Positions 33,689 through 43,372 of a DNA stretch of 64,000 bases are shown piece by piece. Source of the stretch: Myroides oncorhynchi. Its GTDB lineage: Bacteria > Bacteroidota > Bacteroidia > Flavobacteriales > Flavobacteriaceae. The DNA is taken from the NCBI RefSeq assembly GCF_020905415.1, contig NZ_JAJJMP010000001.1:1933501-1997500 (forward strand), in the 5' to 3' direction. The translations under genes were made by a program, and so were the position numbers. Every line of letters begins with the position of its first letter. Position 1 is the stretch's first letter. The notes under the pieces are model-generated. The model was given only the letters and a program-made list of their open reading frames with translations. It did no database searches and was not told the DNA's origin.

Positions 33689-34216
33689 TTAGAAACGAAT
33701 ACTGAATAATCCTTCAGCTTTGTTCTCTAAGTTTTCAAAACGCTCAGTACATTCTTTGATTAATTTGATAGCAGCTGCTTTATCTCCAAAACCATCAGTA
33801 GTAACTGTTTTGTTCTCTAGATCTTTGTAAACTTTAAAGAAGTGTTCAACCTCTTTTTTGAAATGTTCGTTTACATCTTGAATATCGTTTAATTTATTCA
33901 TGATTGGATCAGATACTGGTACACATAAGATTTTTTCATCTTGACCTTTATCATCTGCCATGTAGAAAACACCTACTGGTTTAACCTCTACTACCATTCC
34001 TGGAAGAGATGGCTCAGTGAACATCACAAGTACATCTAGTGGATCTCCATCTAAAGCTAATGTTTCTGGAATAAAACCATAATCAGCTGGATATCTCATG
34101 TTTGAATATAAAAGACGGTCAAAACGCAATCTTTTTAAATCAAAGTCATACTCATATTTGTTTCTGCTGCCTGCTGGAATCTCAACAAATGCATCAAAAG
34201 TTTCGAATGTATTCAT
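33689..34216 (-). CDS. ppa: Inorganic pyrophosphatase
   Basis: This soluble family I pyrophosphatase hydrolyses pyrophosphate and so pulls biosynthetic reactions forward. The metal-binding signature DGDPLD is at 56-61, equivalent to Asp65, Asp67 and Asp70 of the E. coli enzyme. IPAGSRNKYEYD (13-24) carries the conserved substrate-binding Lys and Glu. At 175 aa it is complete. A well-spaced promoter and a small palindrome lie upstream. Confidence 0.96.
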   Translation of the reverse strand: MNTFETFDAFVEIPAGSRNKYEYDFDLKRLRFDRLLYSNMRYPADYGFIPETLALDGDPLDVLVMFTEPSLPGMVVEVKPVGVFYMADDKGQDEKILCVPVSDPIMNKLNDIQDVNEHFKKEVEHFFKVYKDLENKTVTTDGFGDKAAAIKLIKECTERFENLENKAEGLFSIRF

Positions 34217-34253
34217 ATTTTTTTATTTAAATCTAAATTCTAAAAATCGTGTG

Positions 34254-34286
34254 CAAAAGTACTCTAATTACTTGTTTATAACAAGT
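34254..34286 (-). promoter_or_regulatory. Promoter of ppa with overlapping palindrome
   Basis: TACTTTTG (34254-34261) and TTG (34282-34284) are 20 nt apart on the minus strand. The 17-bp palindrome ACTTGTTTATAACAAGT at 34270-34286 covers the -33 element and could be an operator. Confidence 0.55.
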
Positions 34287-34299
34287 TTTACATTAATTA

Positions 34300-36789
34300 T
34301 TAGAAATAAATTCCGAATGATCCTCTAATAGCAAATCTTCTGGCGTCAGGCATATCTAAGTAATTTCCTCTCCAACTTAAGTCTAGTCTGAATATCTTAA
34401 AGATGTTCCCAACACCTATATAGTATTCATAATATACATCTGTAGGTGCTTTATAAATAACATCTGAAGCATTTAGATTTATATTTTCTTGGGATATTTT
34501 GCCATAGATACCTCGTACCCCTACGATTTCACGTAAGTTGAAATCTCTTAACCATGGTATTCTAGAGAATAGACGTCCTCCGAAGTTGTGCTCTAAGTGT
34601 AATGAGGCATATTGATCAGTTACAAACTCATAATAATTTAAGTTTGCAAAAGTGTTCTCAATATTAAACCAAGATTGGTTACCTGGTACTACACTTAATA
34701 ACCCTAAAGGAACTTCTCCGAAAGTTTTACCTACTTCAAAAGTTGGTGTCAATGTACCAAAACCTCCTAATAATAATGGTTTTCGTGCATAGAACTGTAG
34801 TTTTTGATATTCAAAATCACTATCTATTACTCCTTTAAATCCTTGTGTATACTTTAAGAACATACGTAGATATTTTTTGTCGACGTCAGTTCTGTCTACT
34901 CCATATCCGATTGTTTTTCTTTTAGGCGTGTATTCTGCTGTTAGATTAAACTCTGATTGTTTAGTCTCGTTAGCGATAATGTTATTTTCCTTGTCTAAGT
35001 AGTAATCTAAATTAAATAGGTCTGAAGCAGAACGCAATGTTCGGTAATTAAATGCTGTACTAAACTTTAAGTTCTTTACTGGTTCTATTTCTAATCCCAC
35101 AGTAGACAGGTTAATCTTTGTCAATTTTGTATTATCCCCACTAGCAAATAATGAGTTAGAGGCAAAGCTTCGTCCTAATACATCATTAGTCTCTGTAAGG
35201 CTTACACCTATCTGTTCTATGTCTCTGCGATTACCACCAAATAAGATTAAACGACTATCGTTGTGTAAAAGTACTTTTGCACTAATACCATATTTAAATT
35301 GATTGTCTTTAAAACCATAAGCTCCATATCCTTCTAGTCTCCACTTATCATTTGGACCAAAGTACGTTCTACCTCCTGCACGTAGACGTAGACCTTCAAT
35401 ATCATTATATCCAAAAGTCGAAAAAATAGGACCGTAGTCAAATTTGTATTTGTCTATATTATAATAGTTACTTGCAACAGTAGAAGATAAATCGAATAAG
35501 AACTTGAACTTAGGAACAGTTTTCAATGTATCTAGCATTTTATAGATTCCTAATTCATCCTTACTTAACGACTCAAAACGGTAGCTCTTCCAGAAGTCAT
35601 CATCTCTCTTATAAATACCCTCATCATATACATTTACGTTCTTCTGATAAAATTCATCAGGGTGCTCTATGTCAAATTTGTGATGCTTATTTATTGTAGT
35701 ACGTTTTCCATATACTCCTTTCGACTTTTCTCTTTTCGAAAGGGCAAAGTCAGACATAAAGTGATCTTTTGTTAATAAGAAGACAGAGTCATTTAATACA
35801 TCAAACTCTTGTTCGATATAGATCTCTTTCACCCAGTTTATGTTAGCATCTTTACTTGCCTCCATGCTGATTTTCTTGATAGCAAATGTAGAGTCATTTA
35901 CCCAAAAATCTCCTTTGAAAGTTAGTTCCCCTTTACGTCTAGGGTAATAAACGATATTATAACACCATTTGTCATCGATGTGCGCACTGTCCGCTAATAC
36001 ATAGTTATACACATTAATACCTGTACGAGATAGTGGACTTACGAAGTCTTTGTCGAATATCTTGATGTAGTTGTTGTAGATGTTGTACTCTGCATATAAA
36101 TCTTTAACAAACTCAATAATATGTTGGTTCGTATCAAAACCAGAGTTTTTATTACCTAATGTTTTTTCAATCTTTTTACTGTTTTTATTATCACCATATA
36201 CTTGACCTATGTTTTCATTGATAAATATGGGTAGATAAGTTTTACCAGTGATGCGGTTAGTGTCTACTTGTTGGAAGATAAATTCCATTCCTTTAAATAG
36301 TTTTTTCTTTTGGTAAGTACTGTCAATACTGTTTAAATCAAATTCGACTTTTTCATACTTATCATACTCATATTGTGCAAACATATACAAGCCATTCTTG
36401 CGTTTGCGTTCCCATATTTTGCGAAGTATGTCTAAAGCAGGATTATTCTTCTTAGATGTTTTACCTGCATAGATCTTGACTTCATCTAGAGTATTGTCAT
36501 CTTCTAAGACTACTTTTAAGTCTAGGTTAGTTTTTCCAGAAAGGGGTATTTCAAGTGTCTTATAGCCTACAAACGAAACAATAAGAACATCATATGTTTT
36601 GGCCGACTCTAAGTAAAACTTACCATATTCATTGGCGATTACTCCATCTGTAGAGTTTTTGAAGTAAACGCTAGCAAAAGGGACATCTTGATTGTTTTGA
36701 TCAATTATTTTTCCGCTTACTTTGGTTTGTCCCCAACTAAACACTGAAACGAATAAGAATAATAATAGAAACTTAACTTTATTTTTCAT
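34300..36789 (-). CDS. DUF5686 outer-membrane protein with carboxypeptidase-like regulatory domain
   Basis: This is an 829-aa exported protein. A signal peptide (about residues 1-20, ending SWGQ) is followed by a CarboxypepD_reg-like beta-sandwich (about 22-95: VSGKIIDQNNQDVPFASVYF, then VSFVGYKTLEIP). The middle, with FKGDFWVNDSTFAIKKISME, matches the large DUF5686 family. The C-terminal third is a predicted barrel ending GSFGIYF. The function of the family is not known to me; it lacks a TonB plug and so is not a classic receptor. It lies between ppa and pdhB as a single gene. Confidence 0.85.
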   Translation of the reverse strand: MKNKVKFLLLFLFVSVFSWGQTKVSGKIIDQNNQDVPFASVYFKNSTDGVIANEYGKFYLESAKTYDVLIVSFVGYKTLEIPLSGKTNLDLKVVLEDDNTLDEVKIYAGKTSKKNNPALDILRKIWERKRKNGLYMFAQYEYDKYEKVEFDLNSIDSTYQKKKLFKGMEFIFQQVDTNRITGKTYLPIFINENIGQVYGDNKNSKKIEKTLGNKNSGFDTNQHIIEFVKDLYAEYNIYNNYIKIFDKDFVSPLSRTGINVYNYVLADSAHIDDKWCYNIVYYPRRKGELTFKGDFWVNDSTFAIKKISMEASKDANINWVKEIYIEQEFDVLNDSVFLLTKDHFMSDFALSKREKSKGVYGKRTTINKHHKFDIEHPDEFYQKNVNVYDEGIYKRDDDFWKSYRFESLSKDELGIYKMLDTLKTVPKFKFLFDLSSTVASNYYNIDKYKFDYGPIFSTFGYNDIEGLRLRAGGRTYFGPNDKWRLEGYGAYGFKDNQFKYGISAKVLLHNDSRLILFGGNRRDIEQIGVSLTETNDVLGRSFASNSLFASGDNTKLTKINLSTVGLEIEPVKNLKFSTAFNYRTLRSASDLFNLDYYLDKENNIIANETKQSEFNLTAEYTPKRKTIGYGVDRTDVDKKYLRMFLKYTQGFKGVIDSDFEYQKLQFYARKPLLLGGFGTLTPTFEVGKTFGEVPLGLLSVVPGNQSWFNIENTFANLNYYEFVTDQYASLHLEHNFGGRLFSRIPWLRDFNLREIVGVRGIYGKISQENINLNASDVIYKAPTDVYYEYYIGVGNIFKIFRLDLSWRGNYLDMPDARRFAIRGSFGIYF

Positions 36790-36810
36790 AGCAAAGTAGT
36801 ATTCATAAAA

Positions 36811-36842
36811 AAAGACTCCATCTTATATAAGATGGAGTCTTT
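36811..36842 (-). terminator. Terminator after pdhB
   Basis: A 15-bp stem (36811-36825 with 36828-36842) lies just after the pdhB stop, with an A run on its left. Confidence 0.85.
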
Positions 36843-36859
36843 CAAATATACGTTAATTT

Positions 36860-37837
36860 TTACTTATAAAGTACTTTTTTTACAGCTTTCACTACGTCGT
36901 TAGCGTTTGGTAACCACTCTTGTAGTAACACTGGAGAATACGGAGCTGGTGTATCAGCAGTCGTGATTCTTTGGATAGGAGCATCTAAATGATCAAATGC
37001 TTGTTCTTGTACCATGTAAGTGATCTCTGAAGAGATACTTCCGAATGGCCAAGCTTCTTCTAAGATAACTAAACGGTTAGTTTTCTTAACAGATTTAAGG
37101 ATTGCCTCTTGATCTAATGGACGTACTGTACGCAAATCGATTATCTCGCATGAGATTCCTTCTTGTGCTAATTCATCAGCAGCTTTGTAAGCTTCTTTTA
37201 TAATTTTTCCAAATGATACAATTGTTACATCTGTACCTTCTCTTTTGATATCAGCTACACCTAATGGGATAGTATACTCACCTTCTGGCACTTCACCTTT
37301 ATCACCATACATTTGTTCAGATTCCATGAAAATAACTGGGTCATTATCACGAATAGCAGCTTTTAATAAACCTTTACAGTCGTAAACGTTAGAAGGGATT
37401 ACTACTTTTAATCCAGGTACATTAGCGAACCAGTTTTCAAAAGCTTGTGAGTGAGTTGCACCTAATTGACCAGCAGAGGCTGTAGGTCCACGGAATACGA
37501 TAGGAATATTAAATTGACCACCAGACATCTGACGCATCTTAGCAGCATTGTTTATAATTTGGTCGATTCCTACTAAAGAGAAGTTGAAAGTCATAAATTC
37601 AACGATAGGACGGTTACCATTCATTGCAGAACCAACTGCAATACCTGCAAATCCTAACTCTGCAATTGGAGCATCTATAACACGTTTAGGACCGAATTCG
37701 TCCAACATACCTTTAGAAGCTTTATAAGCACCATTGTATTCAGCTACTTCTTCACCTATTAAATATATTGATTCGTCGTGACGCATTTCTTCGCTCATCG
37801 CTTCACACACGGCCTCTCTAAATTGAATCGTTCTCAT
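36860..37837 (-). CDS. pdhB: Pyruvate dehydrogenase E1 component, beta subunit
   Basis: This is the beta chain of the two-subunit E1 enzyme that decarboxylates pyruvate (or a branched-chain 2-oxoacid) with thiamine diphosphate. EEVAEYNGAYKAS (28-40) includes the Glu that activates the cofactor. GATHSQAFENWFANVPGLKVV and ISFGKIIKEA-like C-terminal segments are typical, as is LRTVRPLD. At 325 aa it is normal. The alpha subunit is not adjacent. The pyruvate assignment rests on overall resemblance to Flavobacterium PdhB. Confidence 0.92.
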   Translation of the reverse strand: MRTIQFREAVCEAMSEEMRHDESIYLIGEEVAEYNGAYKASKGMLDEFGPKRVIDAPIAELGFAGIAVGSAMNGNRPIVEFMTFNFSLVGIDQIINNAAKMRQMSGGQFNIPIVFRGPTASAGQLGATHSQAFENWFANVPGLKVVIPSNVYDCKGLLKAAIRDNDPVIFMESEQMYGDKGEVPEGEYTIPLGVADIKREGTDVTIVSFGKIIKEAYKAADELAQEGISCEIIDLRTVRPLDQEAILKSVKKTNRLVILEEAWPFGSISSEITYMVQEQAFDHLDAPIQRITTADTPAPYSPVLLQEWLPNANDVVKAVKKVLYK

Positions 37838-38293
37838 AATTTTCTATTTTGTGTAATTTATTTACGATAGCAAAAATAGGAAAAAATATTGTTATGTGTA
37901 GTATCTCTTTCATTGTTTTATAGGTTTTAATATACGGTGTCTTCTTTAATAGACCATTTTATGTTACTTTATTTCTGATTTATAATCATACAAGATAATT
38001 ACCCTTCACTACGAATTGCTTTGGAGTAATCTTTTTTCTGTTTACAAAACTGCTCCTATTTTTAATAAGTGAGTTCGTTTTTAAATTCAGATTTGCGGCA
38101 GGATGGATATTGTCATTCTGTTTATTGTAAGTTGTTAATATAGTGTGTAATGTGTTTTTTTAATGAGAAATATGGTAGCTTAATTGCTAAATTTTTTTAT
38201 AAAATGAAAATATTGAATTAATTTTAAGTTAATTTTATTTTAAATATTTGTTATTTTTACATACTTTAGGCAAACCAAATAAATAATAATTTT
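37838..38293. other. 456-bp gene-free stretch between divergent genes
   Basis: Apart from the pdhB -7 box I see only AT-rich sequence. TACTTTAG (38263-38270 region) just before the plus-strand barrel gene is a one- or two-mismatch -7 candidate. No ORF, RNA fold or repeat is evident. Confidence 0.45.
37871..37878 (-). promoter_or_regulatory. -7 box of pdhB
   Basis: TATTTTTG on the minus strand, 33 bases before the pdhB start. Confidence 0.45.
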
Positions 38294-39025
38294 ATGATTT
38301 CAAAAAAATTAGGTAGCTTGACAGCTATCGTTCTTTCTATGCTTAGCATAAGTACCTATGCGCAAAGTGAACAAAAAGAAAATCGATTCAAAGTAGGAAT
38401 CGACTTAGGGTACACTAATACCTCTTTGAATGCTAATATTTCCAATTTAGTAGATTCTAAGTACAATTCAGGTGGAGGTTTCGGGGTTAATGTTTCTGCA
38501 GAAATGTCTGTATGGAAAACGTTGTTTGTATCCACAGGAGTCTCTTATTTACAAAAAAACTATGAGTTTGAGAGAACTGGTTCTCGTGAAGGTTGGTATT
38601 CGGAGTACAATAATGATTTTATAGCAGTTCCTTTGTTAGTAGGAGGGTACTTAATTAATAATCCATATACTTCTGATGGAGTTTGGGTTAAAGTAGCAGG
38701 GGGGATTTACAGCGAATACTGGACAAAAATGAAAACGAAGGGGCAGTATCCTGTTTTTTCAGAACTACAAGCTGATGGGACATTTAATTATACTCAAGTT
38801 TCTGAGAAATATGATTTCAAGAAAAATGAGAATCAATTGCGTAGGCTTGCTATGGGACTACAAGGTCAAGTTCAAGTAGGTTATTCGATTGAGAAAATAG
38901 ATGTCTTTTTAGGGTATAATTACCTCTATGGTCTAACTGATACTTATAAGTACGATAGCCCTGGAGACAAAAAAATAACGAGAGATTCACACATGGTTTC
39001 TGTAGGAGCTGCATATAAATTTTAA
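38294..39025 (+). CDS. PorT-type outer-membrane beta-barrel protein
   Basis: This is a 243-aa exported protein. The signal peptide covers about residues 1-23 (ending STYAQ). Eight or so amphipathic strands follow, including FKVGIDLGYTN and the closing strand MVSVGAAYKF, a common Bacteroidota OMP_b-brl_2 pattern. The function is unknown. The protease gene downstream begins 14 bases after its stop, so the two probably form an operon. Confidence 0.8.
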   Translation: MISKKLGSLTAIVLSMLSISTYAQSEQKENRFKVGIDLGYTNTSLNANISNLVDSKYNSGGGFGVNVSAEMSVWKTLFVSTGVSYLQKNYEFERTGSREGWYSEYNNDFIAVPLLVGGYLINNPYTSDGVWVKVAGGIYSEYWTKMKTKGQYPVFSELQADGTFNYTQVSEKYDFKKNENQLRRLAMGLQGQVQVGYSIEKIDVFLGYNYLYGLTDTYKYDSPGDKKITRDSHMVSVGAAYKF

Positions 39026-39039
39026 TAAAATCGTATACG

Positions 39040-40719
39040 ATGAAAAGAGTAAAAAATAAAATAGCAATATTTAGTTTATCTATATTATCATTATCATCTC
39101 TAACAGTGTTAAACTCTTGTTCTAAAGATGATGTCATAGTAAAAGACCCTAGAAGGTTTACTGCAAGTGATGTGAATTCTTATGCAGATCTTTTTGACGT
39201 TTTTTGGAAAACAATGGATCAGCAGTATAATTACTTTTACGAGCAGAAAGAACAAGGTGGTTTAGATTGGGATGAGGTTTACAAAGTATATTATCCTAAA
39301 TTTGCCGCTTTACAAACTTATGGTAGACCAAATGAAGATGATGGTCAAATAAATGAGGATTATTTAACAGCCTCTACTTATTTTGAAGAGATTATAGATC
39401 CTTTTATTGATCGCCATTTCAATGTGAAAATTCAATTTCCAGCAACTAATAAAAATATTATAAGAACTATTACTTTTTATGGAGGTATGTTGGATAAAGA
39501 AGTTTCTAATGTTTACCCATTTGAAGAAAAGTATGATTATATGCAAGATAGAGTTAATAAAAATGCATATAAATCTATGACGTCTAGCTTAGGTATAATT
39601 GCAGGAAATTTAAATTCTAATCCTGATATCTATTATTTAAGCTTTAGTCAATTCGCTATGGCTAATAATTTAAAAATCACTCTAGCAGATCAATATCTAA
39701 ATCCAGGAAAAGGAAATGCTTTGGTATTAACTCAGGATATCTTAACTGATAATGAGGAATTAAAAAAGATTCAAGATGTTGATATGCGTAATGCTATTAA
39801 AGAAGTAACTTTTGAAATATTAAAAGAGTACAATTCTTATTCAGAGTCTAAAGCTTATAAAGCATTCATGCAGGAGGTAGCTAAATTTAATCAGACTGAA
39901 ATTGTAAGTAATGAGTTAATTCTATCTGCTCAAAGTGCGTTAAGAGAATATAATTCATTACCTAAGTATAAGACAGCAGGTCCTTATGGGGCTTTATATA
40001 ATGCAGCAACAGCTGATTATGTTGGTACATTCATTGGACTTATGAATAACCATGTTAATTATGGATATAATTTCCCACAAGTAACTGGTGCAATAACTCA
40101 AATTTTTAGTAGAGGTGCATTTTATCAAGAGTTCTTAAATCCGCTACACAAAGGAGAAATTAAGAAAATCGTAATAGATTTGCGTGATAATGGAGGAGGA
40201 GCAGTTGTTGATGCACGATTTATTTCTGATCGTTTTATTACTAAGGATGCTGTGTTTGCTTACCAAAGAACTAGAGAAGGAAATGGTAGATTTAACTATA
40301 CTCCATGGATAGAGGCAAAAACGACTCCACATAATTTTGGAATTCCGACTAACATCCCTATTGCGATATTAACAGATAAGGGTAGTGCAAGTATGTCTGA
40401 AATAACTACATTAATGTTAAAGTCTCAAGGAAATCAAGTTGTAAGTATAGGAGATTATAGCGCTGGAGCAACAGCCGGTTTAGGAACTAGTGATGATTTT
40501 AATGGAGGAACTAGAGATGAGATTGCTGGTGGAAAATTGAAATTCTATATGCCATTATTAGCAATGAAAGATGCAAATGGTGTTGTGGTAGAAGGAGTTG
40601 GTATTAAGCCAGATATTTATGTAACACCCCCAACAGATATTGAGTTAGCTCAAATGGCTACACCTAATTTTGTGGATAGAGTTTTAAATGAAGCGATTAA
40701 GTATTTACAGTCTAAATAG
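39040..40719 (+). CDS. S41 family (C-terminal processing) peptidase, lipoprotein
   Basis: This is a 559-aa protease of the tail-specific/CtpA class. A lipobox, VLNSC, predicts lipidation at Cys27. The catalytic domain at about 370-540 contains VIDLRDNGGGA (378-388) and the nucleophile motif DKGSASMSE with Ser449. The N-terminal region (about 40-330) has no PDZ domain that I can see and is made of helices, as in a Bacteroidota-specific S41 group. The substrate is unknown. It probably shares a transcript with the barrel gene before it and ends at a strong terminator. Confidence 0.88.
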   Translation: MKRVKNKIAIFSLSILSLSSLTVLNSCSKDDVIVKDPRRFTASDVNSYADLFDVFWKTMDQQYNYFYEQKEQGGLDWDEVYKVYYPKFAALQTYGRPNEDDGQINEDYLTASTYFEEIIDPFIDRHFNVKIQFPATNKNIIRTITFYGGMLDKEVSNVYPFEEKYDYMQDRVNKNAYKSMTSSLGIIAGNLNSNPDIYYLSFSQFAMANNLKITLADQYLNPGKGNALVLTQDILTDNEELKKIQDVDMRNAIKEVTFEILKEYNSYSESKAYKAFMQEVAKFNQTEIVSNELILSAQSALREYNSLPKYKTAGPYGALYNAATADYVGTFIGLMNNHVNYGYNFPQVTGAITQIFSRGAFYQEFLNPLHKGEIKKIVIDLRDNGGGAVVDARFISDRFITKDAVFAYQRTREGNGRFNYTPWIEAKTTPHNFGIPTNIPIAILTDKGSASMSEITTLMLKSQGNQVVSIGDYSAGATAGLGTSDDFNGGTRDEIAGGKLKFYMPLLAMKDANGVVVEGVGIKPDIYVTPPTDIELAQMATPNFVDRVLNEAIKYLQSK

Positions 40720-40740
40720 ATTAAAAAATATGATTGATAT

Positions 40741-40774
40741 GCCCCAAATAATTAATTATTTGGGGCTTTTTTTA
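40741..40774 (+). terminator. Terminator after the S41 peptidase gene
   Basis: A 26-nt perfect palindrome (40741-40766) with a GCCCC/GGGGC clamp is followed by a T run. Confidence 0.88.
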
Positions 40775-40825
40775 TAGTTAAAAGATCTGCTTTTTTGATT
40801 GATATTTTAAAATTAAAGTACTTGA

Positions 40826-41377
40826 TTAGTAGTTTTGTTGTGTATTAATCCACTCTTCATATTTTAATCTTGTAATAACTTCGATACGATCGTCTTTAAA
40901 ATATTTGTCATATCTGTTCTCTGATTTATAAGCGAATGTAAAGCCACATTTAGATTGTGCACGTAATGATTTTGTGTTTTCTTCATAAAAACCACACCAT
41001 AAGTCTGTCATTTTTAGATCTACGAATGCGTGTTTAATTAATGTAGTTAGTGCTTCTGGGATATATCCTTTGCCCCAGTGTGGCACTCCGATCCAGTAGG
41101 CTACTTCTGCCTCTTGTTCAGAAATGTCAAAATTACTGTTTTCGCCGATTAGCAGCCCTATACATCCGATAGCTTCGTTTGTGTCTTTTAATGCGACAGC
41201 ATATACTTCAGGGTATGCAAATTCATTTTTGATTACTTCTCTACTTTCTTCTACACTTTTATGTGCTGGCCATCCTGCAGGAGGGCCTACATTTTCGTCT
41301 TTTGCGTATAGATATAGGCTATCTGCATCTGATTCTTCCCAAGGGCGTAGAATCAATCTTTCTGTCTCTAGTCTCAT
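40826..41377 (-). CDS. RimJ/RimL-type GNAT acetyltransferase
   Basis: This is a 183-aa acetyltransferase of the group that includes ribosomal-protein N-terminal acetylases. It begins RLETERLILRPWEESDADSLY, typical of the family. The acetyl-CoA motif is PHWGKGYIPEALTTLI (about residues 98-113), followed by NTKSLRAQSKCGF. Its target cannot be inferred. It is a single gene with its own -7 box at 41437-41444. Confidence 0.9.
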   Translation of the reverse strand: MRLETERLILRPWEESDADSLYLYAKDENVGPPAGWPAHKSVEESREVIKNEFAYPEVYAVALKDTNEAIGCIGLLIGENSNFDISEQEAEVAYWIGVPHWGKGYIPEALTTLIKHAFVDLKMTDLWCGFYEENTKSLRAQSKCGFTFAYKSENRYDKYFKDDRIEVITRLKYEEWINTQQNY

Positions 41378-41436
41378 TTTCTTCTAATTTGGTGTACTTC
41401 GTTTTTGTTCTCTGAAGTACTTGTTATTTACTGAAG

Positions 41437-41444
41437 CAAAAGTA
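41437..41444 (-). promoter_or_regulatory. -7 box of the RimJ-type gene
   Basis: TACTTTTG on the minus strand, 59 bases before the start at 41377. Confidence 0.4.
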
Positions 41445-41518
41445 GAGTAGAATGGCAGTCTAGATTGTATGATTATTTTAGATAAAAATGTAATTTTTAA
41501 AACTATTATGATGTGTTG

Positions 41519-41526
41519 TATCTTTG
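41519..41526 (+). promoter_or_regulatory. -7 box of the AraC-family gene
   Basis: TATCTTTG, a perfect TAnnTTTG match 21 bases before the start at 41548. Confidence 0.45.
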
Positions 41527-41547
41527 TTTACTTTTTAAAGTTTAATT

Positions 41548-42384
41548 ATGGAAAGTATTGTAATGGGTTTAGATGAATGTATTTCTTTTGATTTTGGACT
41601 AAAGTGTGGTAATATAAATAAGGAGATGTTAAGTGATTATCCTTTGGTGTTACCCTATTTGACGTTGTTCTATGTTGAAGTTGGTACAGCCGTTGTGAGT
41701 ATTGATTTCAAAGAATATACTCTTCATAAAGGTAACTTTATAGTTGTAGGTGAAGATAATATCGTTTCTTTTAAGAATGTTTCAGTTGATTTGAAGATTT
41801 ACAGTTATTTGATTCAACGTGATTATGCTAGTGAAATCGCATATATCTTGCCAAATGAGCTTTTTGGTTATTTACATTATTATCCAGTACTATATTTAAA
41901 TAATGAGACAATTGTGAATTATGAGTTGTGGAAATCATTTACTATGTATATAATGACTTCCACTAGTCTTCATACTAAGAGGATCATCTGTAATCAATTT
42001 CAGAGTTTGTTTTTACTCTTGTCGGAACGTGTAAATTACGAGGAATTAGTTCTTGAAAAGCATTATAGCCGACAAGAAGAATTATGTTGGACGTTTTGGG
42101 ATCTTATTACACATAATGCTAAGATACATCGGGATGTTGCATTCTACGCAGATAAACTATTCATTAGTCCTTATTATCTATCTCAAATCACACAACAATT
42201 TCTTCGCTATAGTCCTAAGGAATTGATCAACCGACAAGTCATTCTTGAGATTAAACACTATCTAAATAATACTGATTTAAACATTAGCCAAATAGCAGAA
42301 CAACTAAACTTCCCGGATCCATCTTATATGGGGCGCTTCTTTAAAAGGGAGACAGGAAAGAATCCGTTACAGTTTAGGAGGTAG
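41548..42384 (+). CDS. AraC family transcriptional regulator
   Basis: This is a 278-aa regulator. The N-terminal cupin-like sensor domain (about residues 1-150) precedes a C-terminal double helix-turn-helix (about 180-278): VAFYADKLFISPYYLSQIT, then ELINRQVILEIKHYLNNT and ISQIAEQLNFPDPSYMGRFF with GKNPLQFRR at the end. Regulators of this type often control neighbouring genes, but the neighbours here are convergent or unrelated. It ends 5 bases from the stop of the convergent SUKH gene, without an obvious terminator between them. Confidence 0.93.
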   Translation: MESIVMGLDECISFDFGLKCGNINKEMLSDYPLVLPYLTLFYVEVGTAVVSIDFKEYTLHKGNFIVVGEDNIVSFKNVSVDLKIYSYLIQRDYASEIAYILPNELFGYLHYYPVLYLNNETIVNYELWKSFTMYIMTSTSLHTKRIICNQFQSLFLLLSERVNYEELVLEKHYSRQEELCWTFWDLITHNAKIHRDVAFYADKLFISPYYLSQITQQFLRYSPKELINRQVILEIKHYLNNTDLNISQIAEQLNFPDPSYMGRFFKRETGKNPLQFRR

Positions 42385-42389
42385 ATATG

Positions 42390-42920
42390 TTAGATGATTT
42401 TTCTTAAACATCTAAATGTAGCAGGAAGTGCTCCCTTAGTGAAAGGAGGTATAGGCATGGGACTAGTTAGTTTATCTATTACTTCATATAGGGTTCTTCC
42501 TATACGTCTAAATCCTGTGCCTCTAAAATCTGTTATATAAATATCACATTCATTGTTAGTAAATGATTCAATATCCCAAAATAAGTAGTATCCGTTCTCA
42601 CTCATACTAAAAGGTACAAGGCATTTTAGTATTTCAATAGTGGCATCAGGCTTTAGATCAAACCAGATATCATTATTAATAACATCGTTGTAATAAGTGG
42701 ATTTGATAAAATTACTTCTAAGATTCCATGAGTCACCATAATCATCCATAGGGATATAGATGATGAATTGCCCCGCTGTTAAACCATATCCATACTTATG
42801 GACAAAATCTTTGTATGATGTAGGAAATGGTTGACCATTCTCAAAACGAAATCTTTCTAATTCATTAAGATTTCCAAATTCAGTAGGTGTACCTTCTAGG
42901 GGTAGGTTAAATTTATTCAA
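42390..42920 (-). CDS. SMI1/KNR4 (SUKH) family protein, probable immunity protein
   Basis: This is a 176-aa protein with the SUKH core: LNELERFRFENGQPFPTSYKDFV is the usual N-terminal 'LP.sYkdF' block, followed by FIIYIPMDDYG and YYLFWDIES. SUKH proteins are best known as immunity proteins against polymorphic toxins. It lies 16 bases behind the HEAT-like gene on the same strand. No toxin gene is seen nearby. A housekeeping function of the SUKH fold cannot be excluded. Confidence 0.78.
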   Translation of the reverse strand: MNKFNLPLEGTPTEFGNLNELERFRFENGQPFPTSYKDFVHKYGYGLTAGQFIIYIPMDDYGDSWNLRSNFIKSTYYNDVINNDIWFDLKPDATIEILKCLVPFSMSENGYYLFWDIESFTNNECDIYITDFRGTGFRRIGRTLYEVIDKLTSPMPIPPFTKGALPATFRCLRKII

Positions 42921-42936
42921 TGCTTAGAAGTAGGTA

Positions 42937-43305
42937 TTAGTAAGTCTTAGGAAATGTTTTTTGGTTCTTATTGCCCTTGTACATAAAGATATAGATATCA
43001 TCTAAAGCACTTTCAGCATTACCAGATAAATGACCATCATTATGTTTTAATTCTTGTAGAAAAGGAACAACAAGTTCTAATTTAAGTTTTTTATGCATCC
43101 TACCAATATGACCTATGCAAGTAATCGCTAAATTAGATAAATCAAGGTGTGAATTTTCAGAAAGTTTTAAACATAAATCCTGTAACCATTTCCAATCATC
43201 TGAATTATGAATTACTTCGAGTAGTTTATGAATTCGAATATTAATATCTATTAGGTTATTAAATAGTATTTCTGAAGCTTCTTTTTGGTAAATAACATTT
43301 TCCAT
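42937..43305 (-). CDS. HEAT-repeat-like small protein, probable immunity protein
   Basis: This is a 122-aa all-helical protein. DDWKWLQDLCLKLSENSHLDLSNLAITCIGHIGRMH and KLELVVPFLQELKHND (split here by key residues only) look like two or three HEAT-type repeats. Similar small proteins are common among orphan immunity genes of toxin systems, but I cannot name a family. It is co-directional with the SUKH gene, 16 bases ahead of it, and follows a degraded gene fragment. Confidence 0.65.
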   Translation of the reverse strand: MENVIYQKEASEILFNNLIDINIRIHKLLEVIHNSDDWKWLQDLCLKLSENSHLDLSNLAITCIGHIGRMHKKLKLELVVPFLQELKHNDGHLSGNAESALDDIYIFMYKGNKNQKTFPKTY

Positions 43306-43372
43306 TTTCTCGATTAAACCTAGTATATAAATAAGATATTAATTGTGATAAAGATACATTACTTAAGAAGAA

